A stretch of DNA of 64,000 bases from Cohnella rhizoplanae (GTDB lineage Bacteria > Bacillota > Bacilli > Paenibacillales > Paenibacillaceae), in NCBI RefSeq assembly GCF_948329515.1, contig NZ_CAOJCN010000003.1:310001-374000 (forward strand), in the 5' to 3' direction. The translations under genes were made by a program, and so were the position numbers. Shown piece by piece: positions 49,604-59,337 of this stretch. The notes beneath the pieces were generated by a model, which worked only from the letters and a program-made list of their open reading frames with translations, had not been told where the DNA came from and made no database searches. The number at the start of each line of letters is the position of its first letter. Within the stretch, counting starts at the first letter, position 1.

Positions 49604-50563
49604 ATGAACAATGCCATTCAAAGACGCATCGCGGACCTGGCTCAGTATCGTCCCGCGCTGACGGCGCAGCCGGACCTGGATGCGTTCTGGACTCGCACGC
49701 TGGAAGATGCCAAGGACAAGCCCTTGAACGGGACGCGCATCGAAGCGCGGACGCCTCTCGCCGCGATGGAGGCGTACAGAGTCGAGTATGAAGGCTACGA
49801 CCGTACCCGCATTCATGGCTGGTTTATTTTGCCCAAGGACATGCCTGAGGACGCCAAGCTGCCGTGCGTCGTGCTTTATCATGGTTATACGGGCAGCAAA
49901 GGTTATCCTGAGGACTATGCGCAATATGCGATGATGGGAATGGCGGCATTTGCCATAGACGTCCGCGGACAGGGCGGCGACACGGGCAACTTGCTCGAGC
50001 AGCGGCACGGGATGACGCGCGGATGGCTGACGCAAGGCATTCTGGACAGGGAGCAGTTCTATTATAAGGCGATCGCCGTGGATGCGTTGAAAGCGCTTGA
50101 ATGGGCGGCGGATCAACCGGAGGTCGACGCGTCCCGCGTCTGCGCGATGGGCGGCAGCCAGGGAGGCGGGCTCGCGCTGCTCGCCGCCGCGCTCTCCGAT
50201 GTGCCTGCGATCGCCGTCGCGCACATTCCGAACATGTGCCATATGGATTTCGGCATTTTGAACTCGACCAGCTCGCTGGCCGAAGCGGCCGAATTCCTTA
50301 ATCGCTTTCCGGACAGGCTCGACGAGGTGCTGCGCACGCTCAGTTACTTCGACATGATGAATCTGGCCCACAGGATTCGGATCCCGCTGCTCGTCTCGGT
50401 GGGCTTGAAGGACATGGTCACGATGCCCGAGACGATATTCGCGGCTTACAACCGCATCGAATCGGACAAGCGGATCGAGGTTTATCCGTTCCAGGGTCAC
50501 GCGGTCGGCAGCGACCAGAACCGCAAATCGCTCGAATTTATGCGTTCGCGCCTTAATTTTTAA
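49604..50563 (+). CDS. CE7-family acetyl esterase (acetylxylan esterase/cephalosporin-C deacetylase)
   Basis: About 319 residues, the normal CE7 length. Alpha/beta hydrolase signatures: VVLYHGYTGSKGY (oxyanion region), DVRGQGGDTG, GGSQGGGLAL (nucleophile S185), VGLKDMVTMPETIFAAYN (catalytic Asp) and QGHAVG (catalytic His). It removes acetyl groups from xylo-oligosaccharides or similar esters in the cytoplasm. GGGGGAG precedes tandem ATGs (49601, 49604); the second has better spacing. It stands alone after spo0A. Confidence 0.92.
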   Translation: MNNAIQRRIADLAQYRPALTAQPDLDAFWTRTLEDAKDKPLNGTRIEARTPLAAMEAYRVEYEGYDRTRIHGWFILPKDMPEDAKLPCVVLYHGYTGSKGYPEDYAQYAMMGMAAFAIDVRGQGGDTGNLLEQRHGMTRGWLTQGILDREQFYYKAIAVDALKALEWAADQPEVDASRVCAMGGSQGGGLALLAAALSDVPAIAVAHIPNMCHMDFGILNSTSSLAEAAEFLNRFPDRLDEVLRTLSYFDMMNLAHRIRIPLLVSVGLKDMVTMPETIFAAYNRIESDKRIEVYPFQGHAVGSDQNRKSLEFMRSRLNF

Positions 50564-50640
50564 CTGGGCTTAAGGTAACTTGTCCATAATTTGATATAGT
50601 GAATGAATGATCCGTCAACCATCAAGGAGGAATAATAAGA

Positions 50641-51855
50641 ATGAGCGATTTGGAAAAGGACCCGAACTTCCCTGCAAGAAAAGAGGGGGATTCCGTTGAT
50701 GATAACGCGGTAGACCGCGTAGAGGCGGAGTCGGCCGACGGAACGTATGCGAACCGTTCGCTGAACGACGATATCGTGCCTGAGGCTGACGACGAGAGTG
50801 AACCATCCCGGGTCTTGGCGACGCCGCCGGCCGCCAGCGGTCCCAAGGCATCGGTGATCGTGCCCTGGATCGTCGCGGCCATCGCCGTGATCGCGCTGGC
50901 AGTCGTGCTGATTCGCCAGAACGACGGGGACGGAAACCTCAAGGGGGCCGTAGGTACGCTGAACGGCAAGGATATCACGAAGTCCGAATTTTACTCGGTG
51001 ATGTACGATCAAGTCGGCAAAGACCAAGCCGGCTCGATGCTCGACAACTACATGACGCTGAAGTTGATCGGGAGCGAGGCGGAAAAGGCAGGACTTTCCG
51101 AATCCGCGGCCGAAGAAGCGGTCAATCAGGAAGTGACCAAGATCAAGGCGCAGTACAACTTCGCGACGGATGCCGACTTCGAGAACGCGCTCTCCTCCAG
51201 CGGCTCGACGCTCGAGGCTTACAAGAAAAATCAGATTCTGCCGCAAGTGGAGCTTCGCGCGATTTTCGACAAGAAGCTGGCGCCCAAGGAAGAGGATCTG
51301 AAGGCATACTACGATAAGAACAAAGCTAACTTCGATACGCCGGAACAGGTACGCGCCTCGCATATTCTGCTCGCGACGAAGGAAGAGGCCGAGGCCGTTC
51401 TCAAGGATCTGAAGGGCGGCGCCGATTTCGCTGCGGTCGCGAAGGAAAAATCGACCGACACCGGCTCCCAGGCCAACGGCGGCGATCTTGGCTTCTTCGG
51501 CAAAGGCATGATGAACGAGCAGTTCGAGACGGCTGCCTTTAAGCTTAAGAAGAACGAGATGAGCGGCGTCGTCGAATCGCCGAACGGCTTCCACATCATT
51601 CTCCTGACCGACCGCAAGGACGCGGTGCAGTCCACCTACGACAGCGCCAAGGACAAAGTAAAATCGGCCTACCTCGACGAGAAAGTCAACGAAGGCGCGT
51701 CCGAATGGATCGAAACGGCGAAGAAGGATGCAGGCTACGAAAACCTTCTGCTGAAGAAGGAAGATCCGGCCGCTTCGTCTTCGGCTTCTCCCGGCGCCTC
51801 CCCTTCGGCATCGGCCGCGGCGTCGCCGTCCGCGTCGGCCAGCGCATCTGAATAA
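50641..51855 (+). CDS. Membrane-anchored parvulin-type peptidyl-prolyl isomerase (PrsA/SurA-like)
   Basis: A 404-residue protein: acidic cytoplasmic N-terminus (about 1-70), one helix (VIVPWIVAAIAVIALAVVLI, 72-91), then a SurA-N-like region and a parvulin domain (about 235-330: VRASHILLATKEEAEAVL, GGDLGFFGKGMMNEQFETAAF, NGFHIILLTD). It ends in a Ser/Ala/Pro tail. Unlike PrsA it has no lipobox, so it is anchored by a transmembrane helix with the foldase outside. It probably folds secreted proteins. Confidence 0.88.
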   Translation: MSDLEKDPNFPARKEGDSVDDNAVDRVEAESADGTYANRSLNDDIVPEADDESEPSRVLATPPAASGPKASVIVPWIVAAIAVIALAVVLIRQNDGDGNLKGAVGTLNGKDITKSEFYSVMYDQVGKDQAGSMLDNYMTLKLIGSEAEKAGLSESAAEEAVNQEVTKIKAQYNFATDADFENALSSSGSTLEAYKKNQILPQVELRAIFDKKLAPKEEDLKAYYDKNKANFDTPEQVRASHILLATKEEAEAVLKDLKGGADFAAVAKEKSTDTGSQANGGDLGFFGKGMMNEQFETAAFKLKKNEMSGVVESPNGFHIILLTDRKDAVQSTYDSAKDKVKSAYLDEKVNEGASEWIETAKKDAGYENLLLKKEDPAASSSASPGASPSASAAASPSASASASE

Positions 51856-51872
51856 AGCGGTCCCCTCGATCG

Positions 51873-51912
51873 AACCGCCGTCTATTCCTTAGGGATTAGG
51901 CGGCGGTTTTTA
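51873..51912 (+). terminator. Terminator after the parvulin gene
   Basis: AACCGCCG (51873-51880) pairs with CGGCGGTT (51901-51908), then TTT. The inner part is partly paired. Confidence 0.7.
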
Positions 51913-51942
51913 CGTCCGAATAACGCAATATGATAAAAACGA

Positions 51943-51972
51943 TTGAAAACAGTAATGAGATTCATTATCATT
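51943..51972 (+). promoter_or_regulatory. Sigma-A promoter with overlapping Fur box
   Basis: TTGAAA (51943-51948), 17 bases, TATCAT (51966-51971). TGAGATT-C-ATTATCA (51956-51970) lies across the spacer and -10 and fits the Fur 7-1-7 repeat TGATAAT-N-ATTATCA with 12 of 14 matches. Iron repression of the following operon is inferred. Confidence 0.75.
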
Positions 51973-52046
51973 GAATAGACGTAACCCGGGAACTGCGGAC
52001 GGAAGCGCCGCGGAGCGATGAGGAGCGGACGGAGGAGATAGCCAAC

Positions 52047-52862
52047 ATGAACGAGCGGCAGCTGAAGGAAGCATGCCATACCCAATTCGGAGTCGTCTCG
52101 GAGCGCGCTGCGGGCGCGCTGTTTACGATACCCGGCCGCGAGCTGGCAGACAACAGCGGAATGAAGCGTCTGCTGGCCGCCTACGGGCCTTTGATTAAGG
52201 CGCTCGACGCGCAGGTACCCGCGTCTTACTTCTGCGGAAGTCTGACCATGCTCGGCATGAGCCTGCATACCGCGCTGTCCGAGGCCAACCGCACGATCGA
52301 TCTGGATCTTGACAATCTGGTCGTAGAGATCCGCATGCATGAAGGCGGCTATCCGGCGATCGTCTACCGGCTTAAGTCCTGGCGCAGCGAAGAAGGACCG
52401 GCCTCGCCCGCATCGCGCGACGCCTGGCTGATGCAAGCATATACCCGGCTGTATGGGGACGTCATGCGGCCCATCGTCGAATCCGCGGCGTCCGTCTCCG
52501 GCGCTCCGGTAGGGAGCTTATGGGGGCAGCTGCCCTCCAAATACCAATATTATATGCGGGTAAGGAAGGACGGATTGCCGGAAGGAAGCCGAATGCGCGA
52601 GCGGATCGAGGAAGATTACGAGCGGTTCGTTCGTCAGCTGCCGGCAACCGTATTCGGCAGGGCCAGGCACCCGTTCGACCTCAAGATCAAGTCGGTTCCG
52701 TCGCTCACGGATCCGCATGGCACAGCCGTCATGAAGAGCGCCTGCTGTCTGTACCACCGCACCGACGGCGGCGCTTATTGTTATACATGCCCCAAGCTCA
52801 AAGAGGAAGACAGGGCGGAGAGACGCGCCGCATACCTGTCGCAGCAGGCGGTCCGGACCTAA
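52047..52862 (+). CDS. FhuF-like ferric-siderophore reductase ([2Fe-2S])
   Basis: A 271-residue protein whose C-terminus has the FhuF cluster motif CC-x10-C-x2-C: C233, C234, C245 and C248. FhuF-type reductases release iron from ferric siderophores in the cytoplasm by reduction. The body is otherwise divergent (GSLTMLGMSLHTALSEANRTIDLDLDN). The Fur box upstream and iron permease genes downstream agree with this role. The gap to the ABC exporter gene is 99 bases. Confidence 0.82.
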   Translation: MNERQLKEACHTQFGVVSERAAGALFTIPGRELADNSGMKRLLAAYGPLIKALDAQVPASYFCGSLTMLGMSLHTALSEANRTIDLDLDNLVVEIRMHEGGYPAIVYRLKSWRSEEGPASPASRDAWLMQAYTRLYGDVMRPIVESAASVSGAPVGSLWGQLPSKYQYYMRVRKDGLPEGSRMRERIEEDYERFVRQLPATVFGRARHPFDLKIKSVPSLTDPHGTAVMKSACCLYHRTDGGAYCYTCPKLKEEDRAERRAAYLSQQAVRT

Positions 52863-52961
52863 GCAAGCAACGCTAAGCCTGGCACCAGCGTCGGCTAAAG
52901 ACCGCATAGGAGCGGCGAGGCCAACGATCGAGCCCTGCCGCCGCATAGGAGGTACAAACAG

Positions 52962-54683
52962 TTGATTCGCCGATTTATGTCCTATTATAGGCCTTACAGA
53001 GGGCTGTTTTATCTGGATTTTTGCTGCGCGATCCTCGCGGCGCTGCTGGAGCTCGGCTTCCCGCTCGCGCTGAACCAGGTCGTCGACAAACTGCTGCCGA
53101 GTAAGGATTGGGAGCCGATCCTGTGGGCGTGCGGCGGTCTGCTCGCCGTCTACGTGCTGAATGCGTTCATGCAGTTCGTCGTGACCTATTGGGGGCATAT
53201 GCTCGGCATCAACATCGAGACCGACATGAGGCGCAACTTGTTCGCGCACCTGCAGAAGCTATCGTTCAAGTTTTACGACAATACCAAGACCGGCCATCTC
53301 ATGTCCCGCATGTCCACCGATCTGATGGACATCGGCGAAGTCGCCCATCACGGACCCGAGGACGTGTTCATCGCCGTCATGACGCTCGCCGGCGCGTTCG
53401 GACTGATGATGTACATTCATCCGGGGATGGCGATCATCACGTTCGCCACCGTGCCCGTGCTGATCGTGCTCTCCATTTATTTCAACGGCAAGATGACCGG
53501 CGCCATGAACAAGATGTTCGGCAGCATGGGGGATTATAACGCCAGGGTCGAGGACAACATCGGAGGTATCCGCGTCGTGCAGGCGTTCGGCAACGAAGAG
53601 CACGAAATGTCTTTGTTCCGCGTCAACAATCAGCTGTTCCGCAAGGCGAAGCTGCTCGGGTACAAGATTCTGGCGCGCAGCTCGACCGCGAGTTACATGC
53701 TGATGCGGCTCGTATCGTTGGTCGTCATGGTGGCCGGCGCCTGGTACGTGATTCGCAGCGAGCTGCAGTACGGCGAATTCCTCGCCTTTATTTTGCTGAC
53801 GAACGTGCTGTTCCGGCCCATCGAGAAAATCAACGCGGTCATCGAGCTGTATCCCAAAGGAATCGCCGGATTCAAGCGTTACATCGAACTCATGGATACC
53901 GAGCCCGACGTGGCGGACGTCGAAGACGCGATCGAGGTCGGCAAGCTCGCCGGAGAGATCCGCTACCAGAACGTATCGTTCGGATACGAAGCGCACTCCC
54001 AGGCGCTGCGCGGCATCGACCTGTCCATCCGGGCAGGCGAGACCATCGCGTTCGTCGGGCCGTCCGGCGCGGGCAAAACGACGCTGTGCAGCTTGCTGCC
54101 GCGCTTCTACGAGGTATCGGGCGGCTCGATCACGATCGACGGCATCGATATCCGGCGGATGAAGCTCGCTTCGCTGCGGCGGCAGATCGGCGTCGTGCAG
54201 CAGGACGTGTTTCTATTCTCCGGCACGGTGCGCGAGAATATCGCTTACGGCAAGCTCGGCGCGTCGGAGGAGGAGATCTGGACGGCCGCCCGCAGGGCGA
54301 GGCTCGAGGACTTCATCCGAGCGCAGCCGCAGGGACTCGATACGATCATCGGAGAGCGGGGCGTCAAGCTGTCCGGCGGGCAGAAGCAGCGGCTTGCCAT
54401 CGCCCGCATGTTCCTCAAGAATCCTCCGATCCTTATCTTGGACGAGGCGACCTCCGCGCTCGATACCGAGACCGAAGCCGCGATCCAGCAATCGCTGGCC
54501 GAGCTGTCGGAAGGCCGTACGACGCTCGTCATCGCGCACCGGCTCGCCACGATCAAGGATGCGGACCGCATCGTCGTGGTCACGGAGGACGGCATCGCGG
54601 AGCAAGGCCGACACGAGGAGCTCGTGCGAACCGGCGGTCTGTACAGCAGGCTGCATCAAGCGCAATTCAGCGCCGCGCGCTAA
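52962..54683 (+). CDS. ABC exporter (fused permease and ATPase), possible siderophore exporter
   Basis: A 573-residue half-transporter. Six membrane helices (about 10-300, with the EF-like MRRNLFAHLQKLSFKFYDNTKTGHLMSRMSTD) precede the nucleotide-binding domain: Walker A GPSGAGKTTL, signature LSGGQKQR, Walker B ILILDEATSALD, H-loop IAHRLATI. The start is TTG at 52962 with AGGAGGT upstream. It is in the apparent Fur operon between the FhuF-like reductase and FecCD permeases, so siderophore export is plausible, but the substrate is inferred from context only. Confidence 0.9.
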   Translation: MIRRFMSYYRPYRGLFYLDFCCAILAALLELGFPLALNQVVDKLLPSKDWEPILWACGGLLAVYVLNAFMQFVVTYWGHMLGINIETDMRRNLFAHLQKLSFKFYDNTKTGHLMSRMSTDLMDIGEVAHHGPEDVFIAVMTLAGAFGLMMYIHPGMAIITFATVPVLIVLSIYFNGKMTGAMNKMFGSMGDYNARVEDNIGGIRVVQAFGNEEHEMSLFRVNNQLFRKAKLLGYKILARSSTASYMLMRLVSLVVMVAGAWYVIRSELQYGEFLAFILLTNVLFRPIEKINAVIELYPKGIAGFKRYIELMDTEPDVADVEDAIEVGKLAGEIRYQNVSFGYEAHSQALRGIDLSIRAGETIAFVGPSGAGKTTLCSLLPRFYEVSGGSITIDGIDIRRMKLASLRRQIGVVQQDVFLFSGTVRENIAYGKLGASEEEIWTAARRARLEDFIRAQPQGLDTIIGERGVKLSGGQKQRLAIARMFLKNPPILILDEATSALDTETEAAIQQSLAELSEGRTTLVIAHRLATIKDADRIVVVTEDGIAEQGRHEELVRTGGLYSRLHQAQFSAAR

Positions 54684-54716
54684 TTATTTCATAAAGTCGA
54701 GGCAGGTAAAACGTAT

Positions 54717-55775
54717 ATGGCATTGCATCCGAATATGGAGGCGGCGGAGGGGTCGGATGAACCCGTCCGGCAGCAGCGTTCCCGTCCTCTGGCCGCGTCC
54801 GTCATCTTGATCGGCGGCGCGGCGCTGCTCGCTTTTTGCATGGGCCTGTCCATCTCGGTGGGCGCCAAGGACATTGGCCTGTCCGTCGTCTGGGAGTCCT
54901 TTCTACGCTTCGACAAGGATCTGACCGACCATCAGATCATCCGCGCGCTCCGCATGCCGCGGACGCTCGCCTGCGCGTTGACGGGCGCGGCATTCGCGGT
55001 AGCGGGCTCCGTCATGCAAGGGATGACGCGCAACCCGCTGGCCGATCCCGGCTTGCTAGGCATCAACGCCGGCGCCGGCTTCATGCTGGCGATCAGCTTC
55101 GCCTTTATCCCGCATCTCGCGTTCAGCCAGCTGATCTGGCTGTCGTTCGCGGGCGCGGCGGGAGCGACCGCGCTGATTTACGGCATCGGCAGCCTGTCGC
55201 GCGGCGGTCTCACGCCCGTCCGGCTGGCGCTGGCCGGGTCCGCCATATCCGCGCTGCTGCTGGCGCTCAGCGAAGGCATCGCGCTCAAGTACCGCATTGG
55301 CCAGAGCCTGGACTTCTGGCTGTTCGGCGGCGCGGCGGGCGTGCGCTGGGAACAGGTCGACGTGATCCTGCCATGGATCGGCGGCGGCCTCGTCGTCGCG
55401 CTGCTGCTGTCGCGGTACATCACGCTGCTCAGCCTCGGCGAAGAGACGGCGGCGGGCATCGGCGTACGCGTAGGTCTGATCAAGCTGATCGGGGCGACCG
55501 TCGTGCTGGTCCTCGCCGGCGCATCCGTGTCCGTCGTCGGTTTCGTCAGCTTCATCGGTCTTATGATTCCGCACATTACCCGCTATCTCGTCGGCGTCAG
55601 CTACCGCTGGATCGTTCCCTGCTCCGCGATATTGGGCGCGCTGCTATTCGTGCTCGCGGACCTCGGCGCCCGTATGGTAAGGCCGGGGCTAGAGACGCCG
55701 GTCGGCGCGCTGATCGCGATATTGGGCGTGCCGTTCCTGCTGTATCTCGCCCGTCGCGAAGGGAGGTCGCTCTGA
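54717..55775 (+). CDS. FecCD-family iron-siderophore ABC permease
   Basis: A 352-residue permease with about ten membrane helices. FecCD signatures: LRMPRTLACALTGAAFAVAGSVMQGMTRNPLADPGLLGINAGAG, LARGG-type loop SRGGLTPVRLALAG and FVSFIGLMIPHITRYLVG. A 30-residue acidic/polar leader precedes the first helix. Its TGA overlaps the start of the next permease gene. It imports ferric siderophores together with an ATPase and a binding protein encoded elsewhere. Confidence 0.94.
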   Translation: MALHPNMEAAEGSDEPVRQQRSRPLAASVILIGGAALLAFCMGLSISVGAKDIGLSVVWESFLRFDKDLTDHQIIRALRMPRTLACALTGAAFAVAGSVMQGMTRNPLADPGLLGINAGAGFMLAISFAFIPHLAFSQLIWLSFAGAAGATALIYGIGSLSRGGLTPVRLALAGSAISALLLALSEGIALKYRIGQSLDFWLFGGAAGVRWEQVDVILPWIGGGLVVALLLSRYITLLSLGEETAAGIGVRVGLIKLIGATVVLVLAGASVSVVGFVSFIGLMIPHITRYLVGVSYRWIVPCSAILGALLFVLADLGARMVRPGLETPVGALIAILGVPFLLYLARREGRSL

Positions 55776-56797
55776 TGGCCGCCAAGTCCGTCTATGCCGC
55801 CTCGGATACGCGAAGAAGGGCCAAGGCGTGGTCCACCGTCGTCGCGATGGCGCTCGTCGTCGTGGCCGTCTTCGTCATCAGCATGAATACGGGCTTCATC
55901 CGGCTCAGTCCGCTCGACGTCGCCAAGACGCTGCTCGGCTTCGGCACGGACAAGCAGTCGCTCATCCTGTTCGAGTTCCGGCTGCCGCGCATCGTCATCT
56001 CGGTGCTCGTCGGCGCCGGCTTCGCGCTGGCCGGCTGCATCCTGCAGGGCATCACGCGCAATCCGCTTGCCGATCCAGGCTTGATCGGGGTGAATTCCGG
56101 CGCCGGTCTGATGGTCATTCTGTTCGTCTCGCTGCGCCCGTCCATCAGCGCTTCACCGCCTTACACGCTGCCTTTCCTCGCGTTTTTCGGCGCCGCGGCA
56201 GCCGGCGCGCTGGTGTACTTCCTGGCCTATAAAAGATCGGACGGCGTGTCCGTCATGCGGCTCGTGCTCGTTGGCATCGCGGTGCAGGCGGGGATCAGCG
56301 CGATCACCATCGTGCTGTCGCAGCGTCTGAACCCGGAGCAGTACCAATTCGCGGCGACCTGGCTGGCCGGCAGCCTATGGGGCGCGAACTGGAAGTTCGT
56401 ACTCACGCTGCTGCCCTGGCTCGCGATCCTGATTCCCTATGTCATGTCGAAGGCCAGGACGCTTAACGTCCTCAGCCTGGGCGATCATCTGTCCGTCGGA
56501 CTCGGCGCGCGCCTGCAGCGCGAGCGGCTGCTGCTCCTGCTGGCGGCGGTCGCGCTCGCCGGAAGCTGCGTCGCGGTAGGTGGCGCGATCAGCTTCATCG
56601 GCCTGATCGGACCACATCTGGCCAGGCGCCTCGTCGGCTCCCGGCATGAGATTCTACTGACCGCTTCGGCCTTGTCCGGCAGCATGCTCCTGATCGCGGC
56701 AGATACGATCAGCCGCATTTCCGATACGCCGACCGGCATCATCGTGGCGATCATCGGCGCGCCTTACTTCATCTACCTGCTGGCACGCGCCAGGTAG
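55775..56797 (+). CDS. FecCD-family iron-siderophore ABC permease (second)
   Basis: 340 residues from the ATG at 55775, which overlaps the preceding stop by one base (TGATG) and has GGGAGG upstream. Signatures LRLPRIVISVLVGAGFALAG-type, ILQGITRNPLADPGLIGVNSGAG and GAISFIGLIGPHLARRLVGSRH are present. It pairs with the preceding permease as a heterodimer. No ATP-binding or substrate-binding gene follows; a terminator closes the operon. Confidence 0.94.
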   Translation: MAAKSVYAASDTRRRAKAWSTVVAMALVVVAVFVISMNTGFIRLSPLDVAKTLLGFGTDKQSLILFEFRLPRIVISVLVGAGFALAGCILQGITRNPLADPGLIGVNSGAGLMVILFVSLRPSISASPPYTLPFLAFFGAAAAGALVYFLAYKRSDGVSVMRLVLVGIAVQAGISAITIVLSQRLNPEQYQFAATWLAGSLWGANWKFVLTLLPWLAILIPYVMSKARTLNVLSLGDHLSVGLGARLQRERLLLLLAAVALAGSCVAVGGAISFIGLIGPHLARRLVGSRHEILLTASALSGSMLLIAADTISRISDTPTGIIVAIIGAPYFIYLLARAR

Positions 56798-56811
56798 ACT
56801 TATCCCAAATG

Positions 56812-56860
56812 AAAGGACCCGAATGCGAGCGATGAAGCCTCGCGTTCGGGTCCTTTATTT
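56812..56860. terminator. Bidirectional terminator between the iron operon and the xylosidase gene
   Basis: AAAGGACCCGAA (56812-56823) pairs with TTCGGGTCCTTT (56845-56856), with inner TGCGAG/CTCGCG pairs and T-runs on both strands. Confidence 0.92.
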
Positions 56861-56873
56861 TAGTTCGCTGCGC

Positions 56874-59210
56874 TTAGAGCTCGATCACGATGCGGCGCTC
56901 GCCGGCGGAAGGGCTCACCTTCACGCCGAGCGCGTCGCCGGCAGCGCTGCCGCCGGTCACCGCGCGCACGGCCTCGATGCCGCGCAGCTGCACGGACCAG
57001 TCCGCGCTGCCTGCGGCTTCGCCCGCGGCCGTCACCGTGACGGCGCTGCCGCTGCGTGCGGCCGTGACGGTGAGCCGGACCGCGCCGTCCTCGCCGACGA
57101 TATCTGCGGATGCCGACGCGCCGTCGCCCAGCTCGAACAGCTGCAGCGTCACGCCTTGCGCATAGTCGTAGTCCGGACGGTCGTCTACCGCTCCGACCGC
57201 GATGAGGGAGCCTTCGCGCGCGTACAGCGGCAGACTCATATAGTCGTAGGTCTCGCGATGCCAGGAGCCGCCCTCGACGACTTCGCCCGTCAGGAAGTGC
57301 GTCCATCTGCCCTTCGGCAGATAGTAGGCCGATTCGCCTTCGCTATTGAAGATCGGAGACACGAGGAGAGAGTCGCCGAGCATGTACTGCCGGTCCAGAT
57401 AATCGCAGGCCGGATCTTCGCCGAACTCCAGCAGCATCGCCCGCATCATCGGCAGGCCCGCGCGGCTGGACACGGCGGCTTGGGCGAACAGATAGGGCAT
57501 CAGGCTCGCCTTGAGCTTGGTGAAGCGGCGGAGTACGTCGACCGCCTCTTCGTCGAACAGCCACGGTACGCGATAGGAGGTGCTGCCGTGCAGCCGGCTG
57601 TGGCTCGATAGCAATCCGAACGCGACCCAGCGCTTGTACAAGTCAGGCGTGGCGCTCTGCTCGAAGCCGCCGATGTCGTGGCTCCAGAAGCCGAAGCCCG
57701 ACAGGCCGAGCGACAGGCCGCCGCGCAGGCTCTCGGCCATCGATTCGAACGTCGCTTCGCAATCGCCGCCCCAATGCACCGGGAACTGCTGTCCGCCGGC
57801 CGTTGCCGATCGGGCGAACAGCGCCGCCTCGCCCCGGCCCTTTTTCTCCTCGAGTACGTCGAATACGACCTTGTTGTACAGCTGCGTGTAGTAGTTGTGC
57901 ATCTGATGCGGGTCGGAGCCGTCGAAGTAGACGACGTCGGTCGGGATGCGCTCGCCGAAGTCGGTCTTGAAGCTGTCGACGCCCATGTCCACGAGCGCCC
58001 GCAGCTTGTCCCCGAACCAGCGGCACGCGTCGGGGTTCGTGAAGTCTACGATCCCCATGCCGTATTGCCACATATCGGTCTGCCAGACGCTGCCGTCCGG
58101 ACGCTTCAGCAGGTAGCCGCGTTCCATGCCTTCGTCGAACAGCTTGGAGCGCTGGGCGATATACGAGTTGATCCAGACGCAGATCTTGAGACCCTTCGCC
58201 TTGAGCCGTTCCAGCATGCCCTTCGGATCCGGGAAGACGCGCTCGTCCCATTCGAAGTCGCACCATTGGTACTCCTTCATCCAAAAGCAGTCGAAGTGGA
58301 AGACGGATAAAGGCAGGTCGCGCTGCGCCATGCCGTCCACGAAGCTGTTGACGGTGTCCTCGTCGTAGTTCGTCGTGAACGAGGTCGTGAGCCAGAGACC
58401 GAAGGTCCACGACGGCGGAAGCGCCGGTTTGCCGGTGAGCGAGGTATAGCTGCCCAGCACGTCCTTCAGCGTATCGCCGCCGATGATCATGTACTCGAGC
58501 TGCTCGCCTTGCACGCTGAACTGCGTTTTGGACACCTTTTCCGAAGCGACCTCGAACGAGACCAGCTCCGGGTGATTAACGAACACGCCGTAGCCGCGGT
58601 TGGTCACGTAGAACGGCACGTTTTTATAAGCCTGCTCAGAAGCGGTGCCGCCGTCCTGGTTCCAGATATCCACGCTCTGCCCGTTCTTGGCGAATGCGGA
58701 GAAGCGCTCGCCGAGACCGTACACGGCTTCGCCGACCGCGAGGTCAAGCTGCTCCCGGAAATAGTGGACGCCGTCGCCGCCCTTCACGAATCCGGTCTGG
58801 CGGAACCCGCTGCCGGTCAGCTTGCGTCCCTTATGGTAATAAGTAATGCGAAGCGGATGCTTCTTGGTGATCGTGACGCTCGTCTCGCCGCTGGTCAGGG
58901 TCACCTGCGTCTCCGTATCCTGAACCTGCGCGAGCTTGCCGTCGCCCGCGTTCATGAGCGGGAAGGATCCCGGCGACAGGCGCGCGCGCCCCTTGTGATG
59001 GTACAGCTTGACGCGAATGACGTCCGGCATCGGCGAATCGAATTCGATCGTCGTCAGCGCCTCGTTGAGCGTATTGCCCCGGTTGTCGAGATGGCGGTGC
59101 GGCGCGTATACCGTGAGCTTGCCCGGAGCGACATCGACGCTGTGCACCTCGTATGGCGTCAGCACCTCGTAACCTTCGCGTGTCATCCAATAGCCGTTGC
59201 TGAATTTCAT
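56874..59210 (-). CDS. yicI: GH31 alpha-xylosidase (YicI type)
   Basis: A 778-residue protein colinear with Escherichia coli YicI (772). It has VGEAVYGLGERF, SFGLWLTTSFTTNYDE-type and FHFDCFWMKEYQWCDFEWD (substrate-pocket Phe/Cys/Trp residues typical of alpha-xylosidases), the nucleophile D417 in FKTDFGERIPTD and the acid D483 in HWGGDC. It releases xylose from isoprimeverose-like alpha-xylosides. There is no signal peptide, so it is cytoplasmic. It is convergent with the iron operon and divergent from an AraC-type regulator. Confidence 0.95.
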   Translation of the reverse strand: MKFSNGYWMTREGYEVLTPYEVHSVDVAPGKLTVYAPHRHLDNRGNTLNEALTTIEFDSPMPDVIRVKLYHHKGRARLSPGSFPLMNAGDGKLAQVQDTETQVTLTSGETSVTITKKHPLRITYYHKGRKLTGSGFRQTGFVKGGDGVHYFREQLDLAVGEAVYGLGERFSAFAKNGQSVDIWNQDGGTASEQAYKNVPFYVTNRGYGVFVNHPELVSFEVASEKVSKTQFSVQGEQLEYMIIGGDTLKDVLGSYTSLTGKPALPPSWTFGLWLTTSFTTNYDEDTVNSFVDGMAQRDLPLSVFHFDCFWMKEYQWCDFEWDERVFPDPKGMLERLKAKGLKICVWINSYIAQRSKLFDEGMERGYLLKRPDGSVWQTDMWQYGMGIVDFTNPDACRWFGDKLRALVDMGVDSFKTDFGERIPTDVVYFDGSDPHQMHNYYTQLYNKVVFDVLEEKKGRGEAALFARSATAGGQQFPVHWGGDCEATFESMAESLRGGLSLGLSGFGFWSHDIGGFEQSATPDLYKRWVAFGLLSSHSRLHGSTSYRVPWLFDEEAVDVLRRFTKLKASLMPYLFAQAAVSSRAGLPMMRAMLLEFGEDPACDYLDRQYMLGDSLLVSPIFNSEGESAYYLPKGRWTHFLTGEVVEGGSWHRETYDYMSLPLYAREGSLIAVGAVDDRPDYDYAQGVTLQLFELGDGASASADIVGEDGAVRLTVTAARSGSAVTVTAAGEAAGSADWSVQLRGIEAVRAVTGGSAAGDALGVKVSPSAGERRIVIEL

Positions 59211-59337
59211 GGATTCGGGCCTCCTGTTCGAGCGTTTTGGAACCGCTCTCTATAAGTAACATAATACCGATTGATTTATCGCGATTCTTGCAATATTATG
59301 CTTATTAATAACACGATTATGAGGCGGATGGTCTTAG

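Noticed and set aside
54836..55774. Upstream in-frame extension of the second FecCD permease
   Set aside because: It lies within the first permease in another frame. A good ribosome site and ATG at 55775 define the true start.
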